From: Sulfitobacter geojensis
GTDB lineage: Bacteria > Pseudomonadota > Alphaproteobacteria > Rhodobacterales > Rhodobacteraceae
NCBI RefSeq assembly: GCF_000622325.1
Contig: NZ_JASE01000005.1
Span: forward strand, 3,534,001-3,598,000
Direction: 5' to 3'
Length of the DNA: 64,000 bases
A program made the position numbers and the translations under genes. Positions within the stretch are counted from its first letter, which is position 1, and the number at the start of each line of letters is the position of its first letter. Below the pieces are notes generated by a model that worked only from the letters and a program-made list of their open reading frames with translations, made no database searches and had not been told where the DNA came from. Positions 1 to 8,720 of the stretch are shown piece by piece.

Positions 1-994
1 TATAGAAATAGGTGAAAAAGACGATCATCGCGATGAAGAACAAAAGATATAGCGGCTGACCGGGGCCGAAGTTCGCCAACAGAACCGACATGATCGGCCC
101 CGTCGAATTCCCCGAAAAGGTGCTGATCGTGATCGGCAACAACAACAGGGAGGAGGCAAAGATCGCGGGAATAACGCCTGCGGGGTTAACCTTGACCGGC
201 AGGTGCGACGATCCGCCGTCATACATTTTCATGCCAACCTGACGGCGCGGGTACTGAATGTGGATCTTGCGCAGGGCGCGTTCCATAAACACCACAAACA
301 TGATCGTCAAAACCACCATGACCAACACGCCCACAATCACCGCGGGGCTGATCGCGCCGGAACGGCCTGAGGCAAAGAACTGCGCTATCGCGGCAGGCAC
401 CTCGGCGATGATACCGACGAAAATGATCAACGAAATACCGTTGCCGATGCCGCGTGCGGTGATCTGTTCACCCAGCCACATCAGGAACATGGTGCCGCCC
501 ACCAATGTAATCATACAGGCAATGCGGAAATACAGACCCGGATCAGCGGCAATATCGCCGGCTTCCAATGATACGGCCAAACCGTAAGACTGCAAAATCG
601 CCAGCGTTACCGTACCATAGCGCGTGTACTGGTTCAGCTTCTTGCGCCCCTGCTCGCCTTCTTTCTTCAGCTGCTCCCAAGGGCCGTACATCGATCCCAG
701 CAGCTGCACGATGATCGAAGCCGAAATATACGGCATGATACCAAGCGCAAAGATACCCATCCGCCCCAGCGCGCCGCCGGTAAACATGCTGACCATCCCG
801 CCGATGCCCTGACCGGCCTGATCCATAAAGTCACGCAATGCGCCACCGTCGATGCCCGGAACGGGAATGAACGTGCCCAAGCGATAGACAATCAACAAGC
901 CCAACGTGAACAGGATGCGGTTTCGAAGGTCCGTGGCCTTGCCCAACGCAGCCCAGCTGGTGTTGGCGGCCATGTTCTCGACGGCTGATACCAT
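1..994 (-). CDS. secY: SecY, protein translocase subunit (3' part cut by window edge)
   Basis: Forms the pore of the Sec translocon in the inner membrane, with SecE and SecG. About 331 residues from the N-terminus are present; the C-terminal part lies before base 1. The start (MVSAVENMAANTSWAALGK) is followed by the cytoplasmic helix and alternating hydrophobic segments typical of SecY, including the stretch PVPGIDGGAL and the first-helix/plug region rich in Gly and Met. It is the distal gene of the spc block, downstream of rplO, and is separated from it by a strong hairpin at 1021-1056. Start chosen because it begins the conserved N-terminus. Confidence 0.95.
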   Translation of the reverse strand, partial: MVSAVENMAANTSWAALGKATDLRNRILFTLGLLIVYRLGTFIPVPGIDGGALRDFMDQAGQGIGGMVSMFTGGALGRMGIFALGIMPYISASIIVQLLGSMYGPWEQLKKEGEQGRKKLNQYTRYGTVTLAILQSYGLAVSLEAGDIAADPGLYFRIACMITLVGGTMFLMWLGEQITARGIGNGISLIIFVGIIAEVPAAIAQFFASGRSGAISPAVIVGVLVMVVLTIMFVVFMERALRKIHIQYPRRQVGMKMYDGGSSHLPVKVNPAGVIPAIFASSLLLLPITISTFSGNSTGPIMSVLLANFGPGQPLYLLFFIAMIVFFTYFY

Positions 995-1020
995 TTTGCG
1001 ATCTCTTTTCGTGGTTATGC

Positions 1021-1056
1021 AAACGCCGCCCGGCTGTTTTCCAGCGGGCGGCGTTT
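1021..1056 (-). terminator. Strong hairpin between rplO and secY
   Basis: An 11-bp perfect stem (1021-1031 with 1046-1056) is extended by an inner GCTG/CAGC pairing. On the minus strand it is not followed by a long T tract, so it is more likely a partial attenuator, a processing site or a stabilising hairpin than a full terminator, since secY must be expressed. Confidence 0.5.
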
Positions 1057-1116
1057 GGGAAAACTTAGGTGAGTATGTAAGCGGGACACGGCCCGCTCAC
1101 AAGCCTTAAGGCCGTC

Positions 1117-1599
1117 TTACTCTGCCGCTGCTTCAGCTTTTGCAGTCAGGGTTACTTTGCCGCCTGCTTTTTCCACCGCTTCGATGGCGGATTTGGACGC
1201 GCCTGCGACGTGCAGGTCCAGCTTGGCAGTGGTTTCGCCTTTGGCCAGCAAACGAATGCCGTCCAGCTCGCGACGCACCAGACCGGATGCGATCAGCGCG
1301 GCCGCATCAATTGGCTTTTTCACGTCAAGCTTTTTGGCGTCTACGAACTTCTGGATCAGACCAAGGTTCACAACAGCGTAGGATTTGCGGTTCGGCTTGT
1401 TAAAGCCGCGCTTTGGCAAGCGCTGGAACAGGGGCATCTGGCCACCTTCGTAGCCATTGATTGCCACACCCGAACGGGATTTTTGACCTTTGATACCACG
1501 GCCACCCATTTTACCGGTGCCGGAACCCGGACCACGGCCAACGCGCTTGCGCTTCTTGGTTGCACCCGGGTTGTCAGAAAGTTCATTCAACTTAAACAT
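1117..1599 (-). CDS. rplO: 50S ribosomal protein L15
   Basis: Large-subunit protein that helps late 50S assembly. 160 residues, about the family length, with the Lys/Arg/Gly-rich N-terminal tail ([15 protein letters not shown]) that threads into 23S rRNA. The frame stays open for 49 codons upstream, but the start at MFKLNELSD matches the family and has AAGGAG at a good distance. It is preceded by a 540-base spacer rather than abutting rpmD, which is unusual for the spc order; it may need its own promoter. Confidence 0.97.
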   Translation of the reverse strand: MFKLNELSDNPGATKKRKRVGRGPGSGTGKMGGRGIKGQKSRSGVAINGYEGGQMPLFQRLPKRGFNKPNRKSYAVVNLGLIQKFVDAKKLDVKKPIDAAALIASGLVRRELDGIRLLAKGETTAKLDLHVAGASKSAIEAVEKAGGKVTLTAKAEAAAE

Positions 1600-1755
1600 T
1601 GTCGCTTCTCCTTTTGCCGGAAATGCCCCCCAGCGACGGGAAGTGGGCAGACGCGGCGTTTCAAATATGGTGGCCGGAATCGGGGCCACCGGGGGCGTAT
1701 AAACGCAAGCCCCCAGCGCATCAAGTCTGAAACTATACCAACTCAAATCCCATAA

Positions 1756-1950
1756 TTAGTGGCAATGGAGAGGCTTTGACCCCGCATGACAACATTGGCC
1801 GGCTGGAGACGACTTTCTGCACCCCCCACTGTGAGATGGTCGTTCAATTGGGTTTAATTGGACAATTCTATGTATAGCCTGATCGGCACTCAGCAAATTT
1901 GGGGTCGAGGACGCGGCAAATACAGCCGTAGTTAGAATAAGAAAACGCAT
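1756..1950 (-). CDS. Possible small exported protein (64 aa), unrecognised
   Basis: The ORF starts MRFLILTTAVFAASS, a plausible signal peptide, and has an AAGGAA ribosome binding site about 7 bases upstream. The rest is Cys-, Ser- and Pro-rich and matches nothing I recognise. It lies alone in the AT-rich rpmD-rplO spacer on the same strand as the ribosomal genes. It may be a real small secreted protein, a degraded 5' end of a larger inserted gene, or chance. The start region is the best support; the C-terminal part is not convincing. Confidence 0.25.
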   Translation of the reverse strand: MRFLILTTAVFAASSTPNLLSADQAIHRIVQLNPIERPSHSGGCRKSSPAGQCCHAGSKPLHCH

Positions 1951-2039
1951 TTAAAATTCCTTCGTTGATCATCTTAACGAAGTATTAACCTTTCCTAACC
2001 CTCTGTCGAATATGGATATTGTCCACCAACTGTAGGCAA

Positions 2040-2070
2040 ACGAAAACGCCCCGCAGTTTCCTGCGAGGCG
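2040..2070 (-). terminator. Intrinsic terminator downstream of rpmD
   Basis: On the minus strand a 10-bp stem with one G-T wobble (2047-2056 with 2061-2070) and a 4-base loop is followed by TTTTCGTTT. It would end or attenuate transcription after rpmD, ahead of rplO and secY. Confidence 0.65.
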
Positions 2071-2080
2071 CTCTATCCAA

Positions 2081-2132
2081 GGCGGGATCAACCCCGCCTT
2101 AAGGCTGTCTGTAGGGCGGGGTTATCCCCGCC
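2081..2132. repeat. REP-like palindrome pair, heads inward
   Basis: Two copies of the dispersed palindrome. An inverted copy lies at 2081-2098 (GGCGGGATCAACCCCGCC) and a forward copy at 2111-2132 with head GTAGGGCGGGG and tail CCCCGCC. The pair is intergenic, just after rpmD. The same family surrounds the RAYT gene near 28.1-28.7 kb. Confidence 0.75.
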
Positions 2133-2138
2133 GATACG

Positions 2139-2327
2139 TTAGCCTTTTTCTTCGACAATCTCGACCATGTGGCTGATCTTGTTGATCATGCCGCGCACGG
2201 AAGGTGTGTCTTCCAGCTCGCGCGTACGGTGCATCTTGTTCAGGCCCAGACCAACGAGTGTGGCCTTTTGCTTTGCGGGGCGACGGATCGGGGAACCGAT
2301 CTGCTTGATGACAATCGTTTTCGCCAT
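2139..2327 (-). CDS. rpmD: 50S ribosomal protein L30
   Basis: Small large-subunit protein, 62 residues, the usual bacterial size. The [18 protein letters not shown] start and [22 protein letters not shown] core are diagnostic for L30. It follows rpsE by 3 bases and is clearly cotranscribed with it. It is the last gene before the terminator and the long spacer. Confidence 0.97.
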   Translation of the reverse strand: MAKTIVIKQIGSPIRRPAKQKATLVGLGLNKMHRTRELEDTPSVRGMINKISHMVEIVEEKG

Positions 2328-2330
2328 GAC

Positions 2331-2921
2331 TTAGGCTCCTTCTACAACGGGGGCTTGCTCACCGTCTACGCGGGGCGCATCGGTGGTCTTTGGCAGGATG
2401 TCAGCAACCTTTTTGCCACGACGCTGTGCAACGGAGCGCGGGGAAGATTCCTTGCGCAGACCGTCCATGGTGGCGCGGATCATGTTGTACGGGTTTTGCG
2501 AACCGATGGATTTGGACACAACGTCCTTCACACCCAGCATTTCGAATACGGCACGCATTGGACCACCGGCGATGATACCGGTACCTTCTGGTGCTGTGCG
2601 CATAACCACTTTACCGGCGCCGTGACGGCCTTCCATATCGTGGTGCAGCGTGCGGCCTTCGCGCAGCTGAACGCGGATCATCTGGCGCTTGGCCTGCTCG
2701 GTGGCCTTGCGGATCGCCTCAGGCACCTCTTTGGCTTTACCTTTGCCGAAACCCACGCGACCTTTCTGGTCACCAACTACGACGAGTGCTGCAAAACCAA
2801 AGCGCTTACCGCCTTTAACAGTTTTGGACACACGGTTGATCGCGACAAGGCGATCCTGGAATTCTGGGGTCTCGTCGCGGTTATTGCGGCGGTTGCCTCC
2901 ACGGTTGTCGTCTCTGGCCAT
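2331..2921 (-). CDS. rpsE: 30S ribosomal protein S5
   Basis: Small-subunit protein involved in decoding fidelity and helicase activity at the mRNA entry. 196 residues: an Arg/Asn-rich N-terminal extension ([17 protein letters not shown]), the dsRBD-like S5 N domain (about 22-90) and the S5 C domain with [15 protein letters not shown]. The frame continues 23 codons upstream, but the start at 2921 has a strong AAGGAGG. The spacer to rplR is unusually long (167 bases) and holds a hairpin and a repeat pair. Confidence 0.97.
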   Translation of the reverse strand: MARDDNRGGNRRNNRDETPEFQDRLVAINRVSKTVKGGKRFGFAALVVVGDQKGRVGFGKGKAKEVPEAIRKATEQAKRQMIRVQLREGRTLHHDMEGRHGAGKVVMRTAPEGTGIIAGGPMRAVFEMLGVKDVVSKSIGSQNPYNMIRATMDGLRKESSPRSVAQRRGKKVADILPKTTDAPRVDGEQAPVVEGA

Positions 2922-2992
2922 TGTGGCCTCCTTGCTTGCGGGCGTGTGCCCTATTGGTTCAATCCTGGTGGGCCTTGACCCCCGGATCATCG

Positions 2993-3013
2993 AGAGGGCC
3001 GGCGTGGCCCTCT
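2993..3013 (-). other. Stem-loop in the rplR-rpsE spacer
   Basis: A perfect 8-bp stem (2993-3000 with 3006-3013) with a 5-base loop lies about 70 bases upstream of rpsE. There is no T tract, so it could be an RNA processing or r-protein binding hairpin. Function not known. Confidence 0.4.
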
Positions 3014-3028
3014 TCGCTTTGTCAGGTT

Positions 3029-3083
3029 GGCGGGATCAACCCCGCCCTACGGATGAAATGCGGGGCGGGGTTTCCCCCGCCGC
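3029..3083. repeat. REP-like palindrome pair, heads inward
   Basis: An inverted copy at 3029-3050 (GGCGGGATCAACCCCGCC plus CTAC) is followed by a forward copy at about 3062-3083. The GTAGGG-type heads face each other across 11 bases. It sits in the spacer between rplR and rpsE and would give the mRNA two stable hairpins. Confidence 0.75.
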
Positions 3084-3088
3084 CACCA

Positions 3089-3448
3089 TTAAATCTTGAG
3101 ACCGCCTTCGCGGGCCGCTTCTGCAAGTGCTTTTACCTTGCCGTGGAACAGAAAACCGCCACGGTCAAAATATGCTTCCTCAACACCGGCTTTCTTGGCG
3201 CGCTCGGCAATAACCGTGCCCACTTTGGTGGCCGCTTCGAGGTTGTTCTTGCCAACAAAACCAAGGTCTTTTTCGAGCGTCGATGCGGAGGCGACTGTTA
3301 CGCCATTCACGTCGTCGATCAACTGAACCATGATGTTCTTGTTTGAACGGTGCACGGACAGGCGCATACGGCCCCGGTTCGCGCGGCGAAGTTTGTTCCG
3401 AACGCGCATGCGGCGTTTGATGAACAGTTGTCTTTTGCTGTTTGCCAT
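3089..3448 (-). CDS. rplR: 50S ribosomal protein L18
   Basis: Binds 5S rRNA in the central protuberance. 119 residues, the family length, with the basic N-terminal tail ([18 protein letters not shown]) and the [18 protein letters not shown] beta core, ending in the [23 protein letters not shown] signature. It lies 11 bases after rplF on the same strand. Confidence 0.97.
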   Translation of the reverse strand: MANSKRQLFIKRRMRVRNKLRRANRGRMRLSVHRSNKNIMVQLIDDVNGVTVASASTLEKDLGFVGKNNLEAATKVGTVIAERAKKAGVEEAYFDRGGFLFHGKVKALAEAAREGGLKI

Positions 3449-3459
3449 CTGTGCGTTCC

Positions 3460-3993
3460 TTACTTCTTCTTGCCTTCTTTGCGGAAGACGAATTCACCCT
3501 TATAGCGGATGCCTTTGCCCTTATAGGGCTCGGGCTTGCGCCATGCGCGGATGTTCGCAGCGACTTGACCAACAAGCTGTTCGTCAATGCCTTCCACAAC
3601 GATTTCGGTCTGCTTTGGCGCGGTTACGGTGACACCCTCAGGTGGCGTGTAATCGACGTCATGCGACAGGCCGAGGTTCAGTTTCAGCGTGTTGCCAGTC
3701 ATCGCGGCACGATAACCAACACCTTGGATTTCAAGCTCTTTCTTGAAACCTTCGGTAACGCCTGTGACCAGGTTCGCAACCATTGTGCGGCTCATGCCCC
3801 ACTGCTGGCGTGCGCGCTTGGACTTGCCACGTGGGATCACGGAAACCGCGTTGTCTTCGACTTTCAGATCAACATCATCTGTTGCTTTGAAAGTACGGAC
3901 ACCCTTGGGGCCTTTTACTTCGATGGACTGACCGGACACAGTGGCGGTAACACCACTTGGCAAATCAACCGCTTTTTTACCAATACGAGACAT
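3460..3993 (-). CDS. rplF: 50S ribosomal protein L6
   Basis: Lies near the factor-binding site of the 50S subunit. 177 residues; starts [15 protein letters not shown] and ends with the L6 signature [15 protein letters not shown]. The frame extends 20 codons upstream into the rpsH gap, but MSRIGKK is the conserved start and has a GGAGCG-type binding site. Ten bases separate it from rpsH. Confidence 0.97.
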   Translation of the reverse strand: MSRIGKKAVDLPSGVTATVSGQSIEVKGPKGVRTFKATDDVDLKVEDNAVSVIPRGKSKRARQQWGMSRTMVANLVTGVTEGFKKELEIQGVGYRAAMTGNTLKLNLGLSHDVDYTPPEGVTVTAPKQTEIVVEGIDEQLVGQVAANIRAWRKPEPYKGKGIRYKGEFVFRKEGKKK

Positions 3994-4003
3994 CTTGCGC
4001 TCC

Positions 4004-4396
4004 TTAGAATACGGTGCAGAGCACTTCGCCGCCGATATTCTGGCTGCGTGCATTTGCGTCCGACATCACACCTTTGGAGGTGGAGACAATCGACACACCC
4101 AGACCCTGACGGACCTGTGGAATGTCATTCGAGCCCATATAGACGCGGCGACCGGGCTTGGAGACCCGCTTCAACTCGCGAATAACAGGTTCGCCCTCGT
4201 AGTACTTCAAGCTGATCTCAATGGCAGGGTGGCCGTCGGCGCCTGTCATCGTCTCATAGCCGCGGATGTAACCTTCGTCCGCGAGCACGTCCAACACCCA
4301 GACGCGCAGCTTTGAAGCTGGTGTCATGACTGTGGATTTGCCGCGCATCTGGCTGTTGCGGATGCGTGTCAGCATGTCTGCGATAGGATCGTTCAT
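4004..4396 (-). CDS. rpsH: 30S ribosomal protein S8
   Basis: Primary 16S rRNA binder; in enterobacteria S8 also represses the spc operon by binding the rplE leader, which has not been tested here. 130 residues, family length, with [14 protein letters not shown] at the N-terminus and the C-terminal [20 protein letters not shown] motif. Closely spaced between rpsN and rplF. Confidence 0.97.
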   Translation of the reverse strand: MNDPIADMLTRIRNSQMRGKSTVMTPASKLRVWVLDVLADEGYIRGYETMTGADGHPAIEISLKYYEGEPVIRELKRVSKPGRRVYMGSNDIPQVRQGLGVSIVSTSKGVMSDANARSQNIGGEVLCTVF

Positions 4397-4408
4397 AATG
4401 TGCGCTCC

Positions 4409-4714
4409 TTACCAGCTCGACTTGACCATGCCGGGGATCTGGCCGGAAGAGCCGAGATCACGCAGCGCGATACGCGAGATTTTCAGTTTACGATAATAAG
4501 CGTGCGGACGGCCGGTCAGCTGGCAACGGTTGTGCAGACGCACAGCAGAAGAGTTGCGCGGCAGTTTCGCCAGCTTCAGGGAGGCGCGGAAACGCTCTTC
4601 CATCGGCTTTTCTTGGTCGCTTACGATTGCTTTCAATTCGGCACGCTTTGCGGCGTACTTCTTGACCAGTGCTTCACGCTTTTTCTCGCGTGCGATCATG
4701 GATTTCTTAGCCAT
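4409..4714 (-). CDS. rpsN: 30S ribosomal protein S14, zinc-free long form
   Basis: Small-subunit head protein. At 101 residues it is the long form without the CxxC zinc ribbon; the single cysteine lies in [15 protein letters not shown], the conserved core. No second rpsN is present in this window. It lies between rplE and rpsH in the standard spc order. Confidence 0.97.
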   Translation of the reverse strand: MAKKSMIAREKKREALVKKYAAKRAELKAIVSDQEKPMEERFRASLKLAKLPRNSSAVRLHNRCQLTGRPHAYYRKLKISRIALRDLGSSGQIPGMVKSSW

Positions 4715-4733
4715 ATCTAGATCCTTCCCGCGC

Positions 4734-5297
4734 TTACTGAGCGAACGGCATGTTGAACGCTGTCAACAATGCTTTTGCTTCTGCGTCGGTTTTCGCCGTT
4801 GTGGCGATGACGATGTCCATACCCCAGTTTTCGTCGATTTTATCAAAATCGATTTCCGGGAACACGAGGTGCTCTTTGAGACCCATGGCATAGTTGCCAC
4901 GACCGTCAAAGGATTTGCCGTTGATGCCGCGGAAGTCGCGGATACGAGGCATTGCAATCGTGATCAGACGATCCATGAATTCATACATACGTGCGCCGCG
5001 CAGGGTCACTTTCGCGCCCATTGGCATTTCTTCACGTACGCGGAAACCCGCGATCGACTTTTTGGCGATTGTCGTCATAGCTTTCTGGCCGGCGATCAGC
5101 GTCAGGTCTTCCTGCGCGGATTTGGCTTTCTTGCTGTCACGCACGGCGGCTGCGCCACAACCGATGTTCAACACGACTTTATCAAGGCGCGGGATCATCA
5201 TGTCGTTTTTATAGCCGAATTCTTCTTTCATCTTGGCGCGGATTTCATCGCGGTAGACGGACAGAAGGCGGGGTGTGTATTCTGCGTTATCAAGCAT
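4734..5297 (-). CDS. rplE: 50S ribosomal protein L5
   Basis: Binds 5S rRNA and contacts the P-site tRNA. 187 residues, normal for alphaproteobacteria, with the [11 protein letters not shown] and [17 protein letters not shown] motifs. Its start overlaps the end of rplX by 8 bases, which implies translational coupling. Confidence 0.97.
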   Translation of the reverse strand: MLDNAEYTPRLLSVYRDEIRAKMKEEFGYKNDMMIPRLDKVVLNIGCGAAAVRDSKKAKSAQEDLTLIAGQKAMTTIAKKSIAGFRVREEMPMGAKVTLRGARMYEFMDRLITIAMPRIRDFRGINGKSFDGRGNYAMGLKEHLVFPEIDFDKIDENWGMDIVIATTAKTDAEAKALLTAFNMPFAQ

Positions 5298-5601
5298 CGA
5301 TCACATCTCCCGTGGTTTTGGCAAAGCGCACTTTCTTGTCGCCTTCGATTTTGAAACCAACGCGTGTTGCTTTGCCATTGGCATCAACAAGTGCGAGGTT
5401 GGACAGGTCGATTGGCATCGCCTTGGGGATGCGACCGCCCTGATTTTCCTGAGACTGGCGCGTGGCGCGGATAGAGATGTTGATCCCTTCCACAACAGCC
5501 TTGCCGGACTTTGGATCAACAGACGTGATATCGCCCGTCTTGCCTTTGTCCTTGCCAGCCAACACGATGACCTTGTCACCTTTGCGAAGTTTAGCAGCCA
5601 T
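5290..5601 (-). CDS. rplX: 50S ribosomal protein L24
   Basis: Early assembly initiator of the 50S subunit. 103 residues; the KOW motif is seen at the N-terminus ([19 protein letters not shown]). It overlaps rplE by 8 bases and shares one base with the stop of rplN (TAATG), so rplN, rplX and rplE are likely translated in a coupled way. Confidence 0.97.
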   Translation of the reverse strand: MAAKLRKGDKVIVLAGKDKGKTGDITSVDPKSGKAVVEGINISIRATRQSQENQGGRIPKAMPIDLSNLALVDANGKATRVGFKIEGDKKVRFAKTTGDVIDA

Positions 5602-5969
5602 TACAGCACCTCCGGCGCAAGCGAGATGATTTTCATGAAGTTCTTGCCGCGCAGTTCGCGAACAACCGGTCCAAAGATACGTGTACCTACGGGCTCGTTG
5701 TTGTTGTTCAGGATGACTGCAGCATTGCGGTCAAAACGGATGGCTGTGCCATCGTCGCGACGTACTTCTTTGGCGGTGCGAACAACGACGGCCTTACGGA
5801 CGTCGCCCTTTTTCACACGACCGCGAGGGATGGCTTCCTTGACCGACACGACAATAATGTCGCCGACGGATGCGTATTTACGCTTGGAACCACCCAGGAC
5901 CTTGATGCACTGAACACGGCGAGCGCCGCTGTTGTCAGCTACATCCAGGTTGGTCTGCATCTGGATCAT
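5601..5969 (-). CDS. rplN: 50S ribosomal protein L14
   Basis: Sits at the intersubunit bridge. 122 residues, exactly the conserved family length, starting [27 protein letters not shown] and ending with the EVL-type tail. Preceded by a 76-base gap from rpsQ and coupled to rplX by a TAATG overlap. Confidence 0.98.
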   Translation of the reverse strand: MIQMQTNLDVADNSGARRVQCIKVLGGSKRKYASVGDIIVVSVKEAIPRGRVKKGDVRKAVVVRTAKEVRRDDGTAIRFDRNAAVILNNNNEPVGTRIFGPVVRELRGKNFMKIISLAPEVL

Positions 5970-6045
5970 TTGGTTTCTCCCGACCTTTGGGGCGCGATGC
6001 GTGCGTTATCCCCGAGGTTTCGATTAAGTTGTTGGTCCTGTCCGC

Positions 6046-6276
6046 TTACGCAGTCAAAACTTCCCAACGCTTGGTTTTGGAACGTGGTGGACATTCAATG
6101 ATGCGGACAGAATCGCCGACCTTGAATGTGTTGTTCTCATCGTGGGCCCGGTACTTTTTGGACTTACGGATGGTCTTCTTCAGAACCGGATGGGTAAAGC
6201 GGCGCTCTACGGAAACGGTAACTGTCTGGGCGTTGGCATCCGATGTTACGGTGCCTGTCAGGATACGCTTGGGCAT
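6046..6276 (-). CDS. rpsQ: 30S ribosomal protein S17
   Basis: Early 16S rRNA binder with an OB fold. 76 residues, with the conserved [10 protein letters not shown] start and [20 protein letters not shown] core. It is 3 bases after rpmC and belongs to the same transcript. Confidence 0.97.
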   Translation of the reverse strand: MPKRILTGTVTSDANAQTVTVSVERRFTHPVLKKTIRKSKKYRAHDENNTFKVGDSVRIIECPPRSKTKRWEVLTA

Positions 6277-6279
6277 TCG

Positions 6280-6489
6280 TTAGGCTCCTTCGGTTGCTGC
6301 TGCGGCAGCTTTTTGGTTCAACACAGTGTGGACACGCGCCACGTCACGCTTGACCGTGCGCAGACGCGCAGGGTTTTCCAGCTGGCCAGTGGCTTGCTGG
6401 AAACGCAGGTTAAAAGCTTCTTTTTTCAGGTTCACAAGCTCGTCGCGGAGCTGGTCCGGCGTCTTGTCATGCAGTTCTTTGGCAATCAT
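6280..6489 (-). CDS. rpmC: 50S ribosomal protein L29
   Basis: Lies at the peptide exit tunnel beside L23. 69 residues, two-helix coiled protein with [20 protein letters not shown]. The frame is open a further 13 codons upstream, but the start at 6489 matches the family and has AAGGAGA at good spacing. This gene is the first of the downstream half of the block, because plus-strand genes separate it from rplP, so it should have its own promoter (see 6569-6597). Confidence 0.95.
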   Translation of the reverse strand: MIAKELHDKTPDQLRDELVNLKKEAFNLRFQQATGQLENPARLRTVKRDVARVHTVLNQKAAAAATEGA

Positions 6490-6568
6490 GTGCCATCTCC
6501 TTTTCAACATCACCAGCAGGCCGCACATGCGTCACCCCGATTCTGGTGGAGTCTGTTCCGAAGTGCGC

Positions 6569-6597
6569 CGTATAGGAGGGATCAGGATAGGGCGCAA
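6569..6597 (-). promoter_or_regulatory. Putative sigma-70 promoter for the rpmC-rpsQ-rplN transcript
   Basis: On the minus strand TTGCGC (6592-6597) and TATACG (6569-6574) are separated by exactly 17 bases, about 80 bases upstream of rpmC. A promoter is needed here because the ribosomal block is interrupted. Assigned by inspection only. Confidence 0.45.
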
Positions 6598-6722
6598 CCC
6601 CTTTACCACAGGAGTCTTGTGGCAGTGGCATGTGCCGCACCGGTTTCGTGCAAACTCTGCCTCGTCACTGCTTGATCACTGGGGTAAACATGCCCCAACA
6701 TCACGCAGCGCGGAGTCATCCT

Positions 6723-7475
6723 ATGTCTGAAAAAGTCGCCCTTGTCACGGGTGCCGCACGCGGCATCGGCCTTGCCACCACCAAATTGCTGATCGAGGAC
6801 GGCTGGCGTGTCGCCATGATCGACCGTGACGCGGACGAACTTTCGCTTGCGTCCAAAGGCATCAATGGGGCCAGCCCGTTTGTGCATGACGTGTCACAGC
6901 CCGACGATGTGGACGCGATGATCGATGCCGTTCACGCCAGCTTTGGCCGCATTGACGCAGTGGTCAATAACGCAGGTGTCGCGGATTTCGGTCCGATTGA
7001 GGAAACCGATTTCGCACGCTGGCGGCGGGTAATGGACACCAACCTAGATGGTGTTTTCCTTGTCTCACAGGCCGCGATCCCGGCCCTGAAAGAAACCAAA
7101 GGGGCGCTTGTTAACATCGCCTCTATTTCCGGCCTGCGCGCCTCAACGCTGCGGGTCGCTTATGGCACGTCCAAGGCCGCGGTGATTCAGCTGACCAAAC
7201 AACAGGCCGCTGAGCTGGGCGAATACGGCATCCGCGCCAATTGCGTCTGCCCCGGCCCCGTGCGCACCAAGCTGGCGATGGCCGTTCATACGCAAGATAT
7301 CATCGACGCCTATCACGACGCGATCCCGCTGAACCGCTACGGATCGGAACGCGAGATTGCCGAAGTCATCACCTTTCTTTGTTCCGACAAAGCCAGCTAT
7401 GTCACGGGCCAGGTCATCGCAGCAGATGGCGGGTTTGACAGCACCGGCGTCGGCCTTCCCGCATTACGGAGCTAA
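6723..7475 (+). CDS. SDR-family oxidoreductase
   Basis: Classical short-chain dehydrogenase/reductase, 250 residues. Visible motifs: cofactor loop TGAARGIG near residue 9, NNAG near 84, catalytic Ser in IASIS and YGTSK about 20 residues later, PGPVRT after the active site and a C-terminal YVTGQVIAADGG. Substrate cannot be told. The start at 6723 is preceded by GGAG; an upstream in-frame ATG at 6690 is less likely. First of three plus-strand genes inside the ribosomal block, 3 bases before the next gene. Confidence 0.9.
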   Translation: MSEKVALVTGAARGIGLATTKLLIEDGWRVAMIDRDADELSLASKGINGASPFVHDVSQPDDVDAMIDAVHASFGRIDAVVNNAGVADFGPIEETDFARWRRVMDTNLDGVFLVSQAAIPALKETKGALVNIASISGLRASTLRVAYGTSKAAVIQLTKQQAAELGEYGIRANCVCPGPVRTKLAMAVHTQDIIDAYHDAIPLNRYGSEREIAEVITFLCSDKASYVTGQVIAADGGFDSTGVGLPALRS

Positions 7476-7478
7476 ACC

Positions 7479-8102
7479 ATGAGCAACATCAAATCCCTCT
7501 TCGCCACCCGCCTCTATCACGCGCAGTTGTCTGAACGCGGCCGACCGATCAATCCCGATGAACTGGAGGATTCCTGCATCGCCATCGCGAATGACGATGA
7601 AGCGGGGCAAGACTGGTGCGAGGAAAACGGTTATGCCGGCTATACTTCTTATGCGTCTTTGGACGACCTGCCCTACCGGTTTCCAATTTTCAAAGACCTG
7701 AAAAAGGTGCTGGATAAACACGTCAAAGCCTTCGCCAAGGATCTGGCCTTTGATCTTGGCGCGCGTAAGCTGAAACTCGACAGCCTGTGGATCAACATCC
7801 TGCCCGAGGGCGGCATCCACACCGCACACATCCACCCGCATTCCGTGATCTCTGGCACGACCTATGTGACCATGCCCGAAGGGGCGAGCGCCATCAAATT
7901 CGAAGACCCGCGTCTGGCGATGATGATGGCCTCGCCGGGGCGGGTGAAGGATGCGCCAGAGGATTTGCGGCAGTTCATCTATGTGGCACCCGAGGTGGGT
8001 GACGTCCTGCTTTGGGAAAGCTGGCTGCGCCATGAGGTGCCGATGAACATGGTTGAGGAAGATCGGGTATCCGTATCGTTTAATTATGGGTGGGGAAGTT
8101 GA
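7479..8102 (+). CDS. Putative 2OG-Fe(II) oxygenase (TIGR02466-like)
   Basis: 207 residues. It resembles the small 2OG-Fe(II) oxygenase family typified by TIGR02466. Candidate iron ligands are in the H-rich stretch HTAHIHPHSVISGTTYV (about 116-130) and the later WLRHEVP, with RVSVSFNY supplying the likely 2-oxoglutarate-binding Arg/Ser. Cytoplasmic, no signal peptide. The substrate of the family is not established. It is 3 bases after the SDR gene and overlaps the hemerythrin gene by 13 bases, so the three form an operon. It sits beside rplP on the opposite strand. Confidence 0.8.
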   Translation: MSNIKSLFATRLYHAQLSERGRPINPDELEDSCIAIANDDEAGQDWCEENGYAGYTSYASLDDLPYRFPIFKDLKKVLDKHVKAFAKDLAFDLGARKLKLDSLWINILPEGGIHTAHIHPHSVISGTTYVTMPEGASAIKFEDPRLAMMMASPGRVKDAPEDLRQFIYVAPEVGDVLLWESWLRHEVPMNMVEEDRVSVSFNYGWGS

Positions 8103-8689
8103 GCGGCGACAGCGATCTGCGACACACGCCTCTGGCAGAACTTTCTGTCGAAACGGGCGTCCGCCCTGGCAAGCCTGATTTGGGCACCGTTCAACCCGGT
8201 GCCCGCCGCGCCGGACTTCATCTGGCAGCAATCCACCGCCACTACCTTGGTGACCTCGCGCGTATCGCAGAGGTGCTGCAACGCGTGAAAGCGGGCGATG
8301 CTCCGCCTGCCGAGCTTGCGCACATCGTACTTGATACGGATATGGCCCAGAACTTGCGGGCCGTTGGAACGATCTGTGGTCAGGAATGTGGCGTTCTCAA
8401 AATGCACCACGACATTGAAGAGCAATCTATCTTTCCCCCGCTACACGCGCGCGGAACACCGCAGATCAAGGCGATTGTCGACAGGCTGCAAGCCGAACAT
8501 CTTGTGGTTCACGAGATCCTCGAACGTTTGGCTGCGGCGGCGGACACCCTTTCAGCTACGCCAAGCACAGAAAACTTCGAACTTGCGACCGAGATCTTTG
8601 ACAGGCTTCTCTCTGTCGTGCGGTCCCATTTTCACTACGAAGAGACCACGCTGGAAGAAGCGTTAGGCGTCTTTGGTGTGAACATCTGA
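8090..8689 (+). CDS. Hemerythrin domain protein
   Basis: Four-helix di-iron protein of 199 residues. The ligand pattern is visible: His in HLAAIHRHYLGDL, MHHDIEEQSIFP (HxxxE), HLVVHEIL and SHFHYEETTLEE. These proteins bind O2 or NO or take part in iron and redox handling. The N-terminal 40 residues are unlike the domain. Start taken at 8090, which overlaps the preceding gene by 13 bases; a slightly later GTG is possible. Third gene of the inserted operon, followed by a strong terminator. Confidence 0.85.
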   Translation: MGKLSGDSDLRHTPLAELSVETGVRPGKPDLGTVQPGARRAGLHLAAIHRHYLGDLARIAEVLQRVKAGDAPPAELAHIVLDTDMAQNLRAVGTICGQECGVLKMHHDIEEQSIFPPLHARGTPQIKAIVDRLQAEHLVVHEILERLAAAADTLSATPSTENFELATEIFDRLLSVVRSHFHYEETTLEEALGVFGVNI

Positions 8690-8720
8690 ATAGGCCTTTA
8701 GTTAAGCGACAATAGAAAAA

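Larger units (their letters stand above)
1600..2138. other. Long spacer inside the spc block (rpmD-rplO gap)
   Basis: This 539-base spacer is much longer than the other gaps in the block and is AT-richer around 1880-2040. It contains, in transcription order on the minus strand, a REP-like repeat pair (2081-2132), an intrinsic terminator (2040-2070) and a short ORF with signal-peptide character (1756-1950). No convincing sigma-70 promoter for rplO was identified by eye, although one would be expected downstream of the terminator. Confidence 0.7.

Noticed and set aside
2169..2978. 269-codon plus-strand frame across rpmD and rpsE
   Set aside because: Shadow of two certain ribosomal genes.
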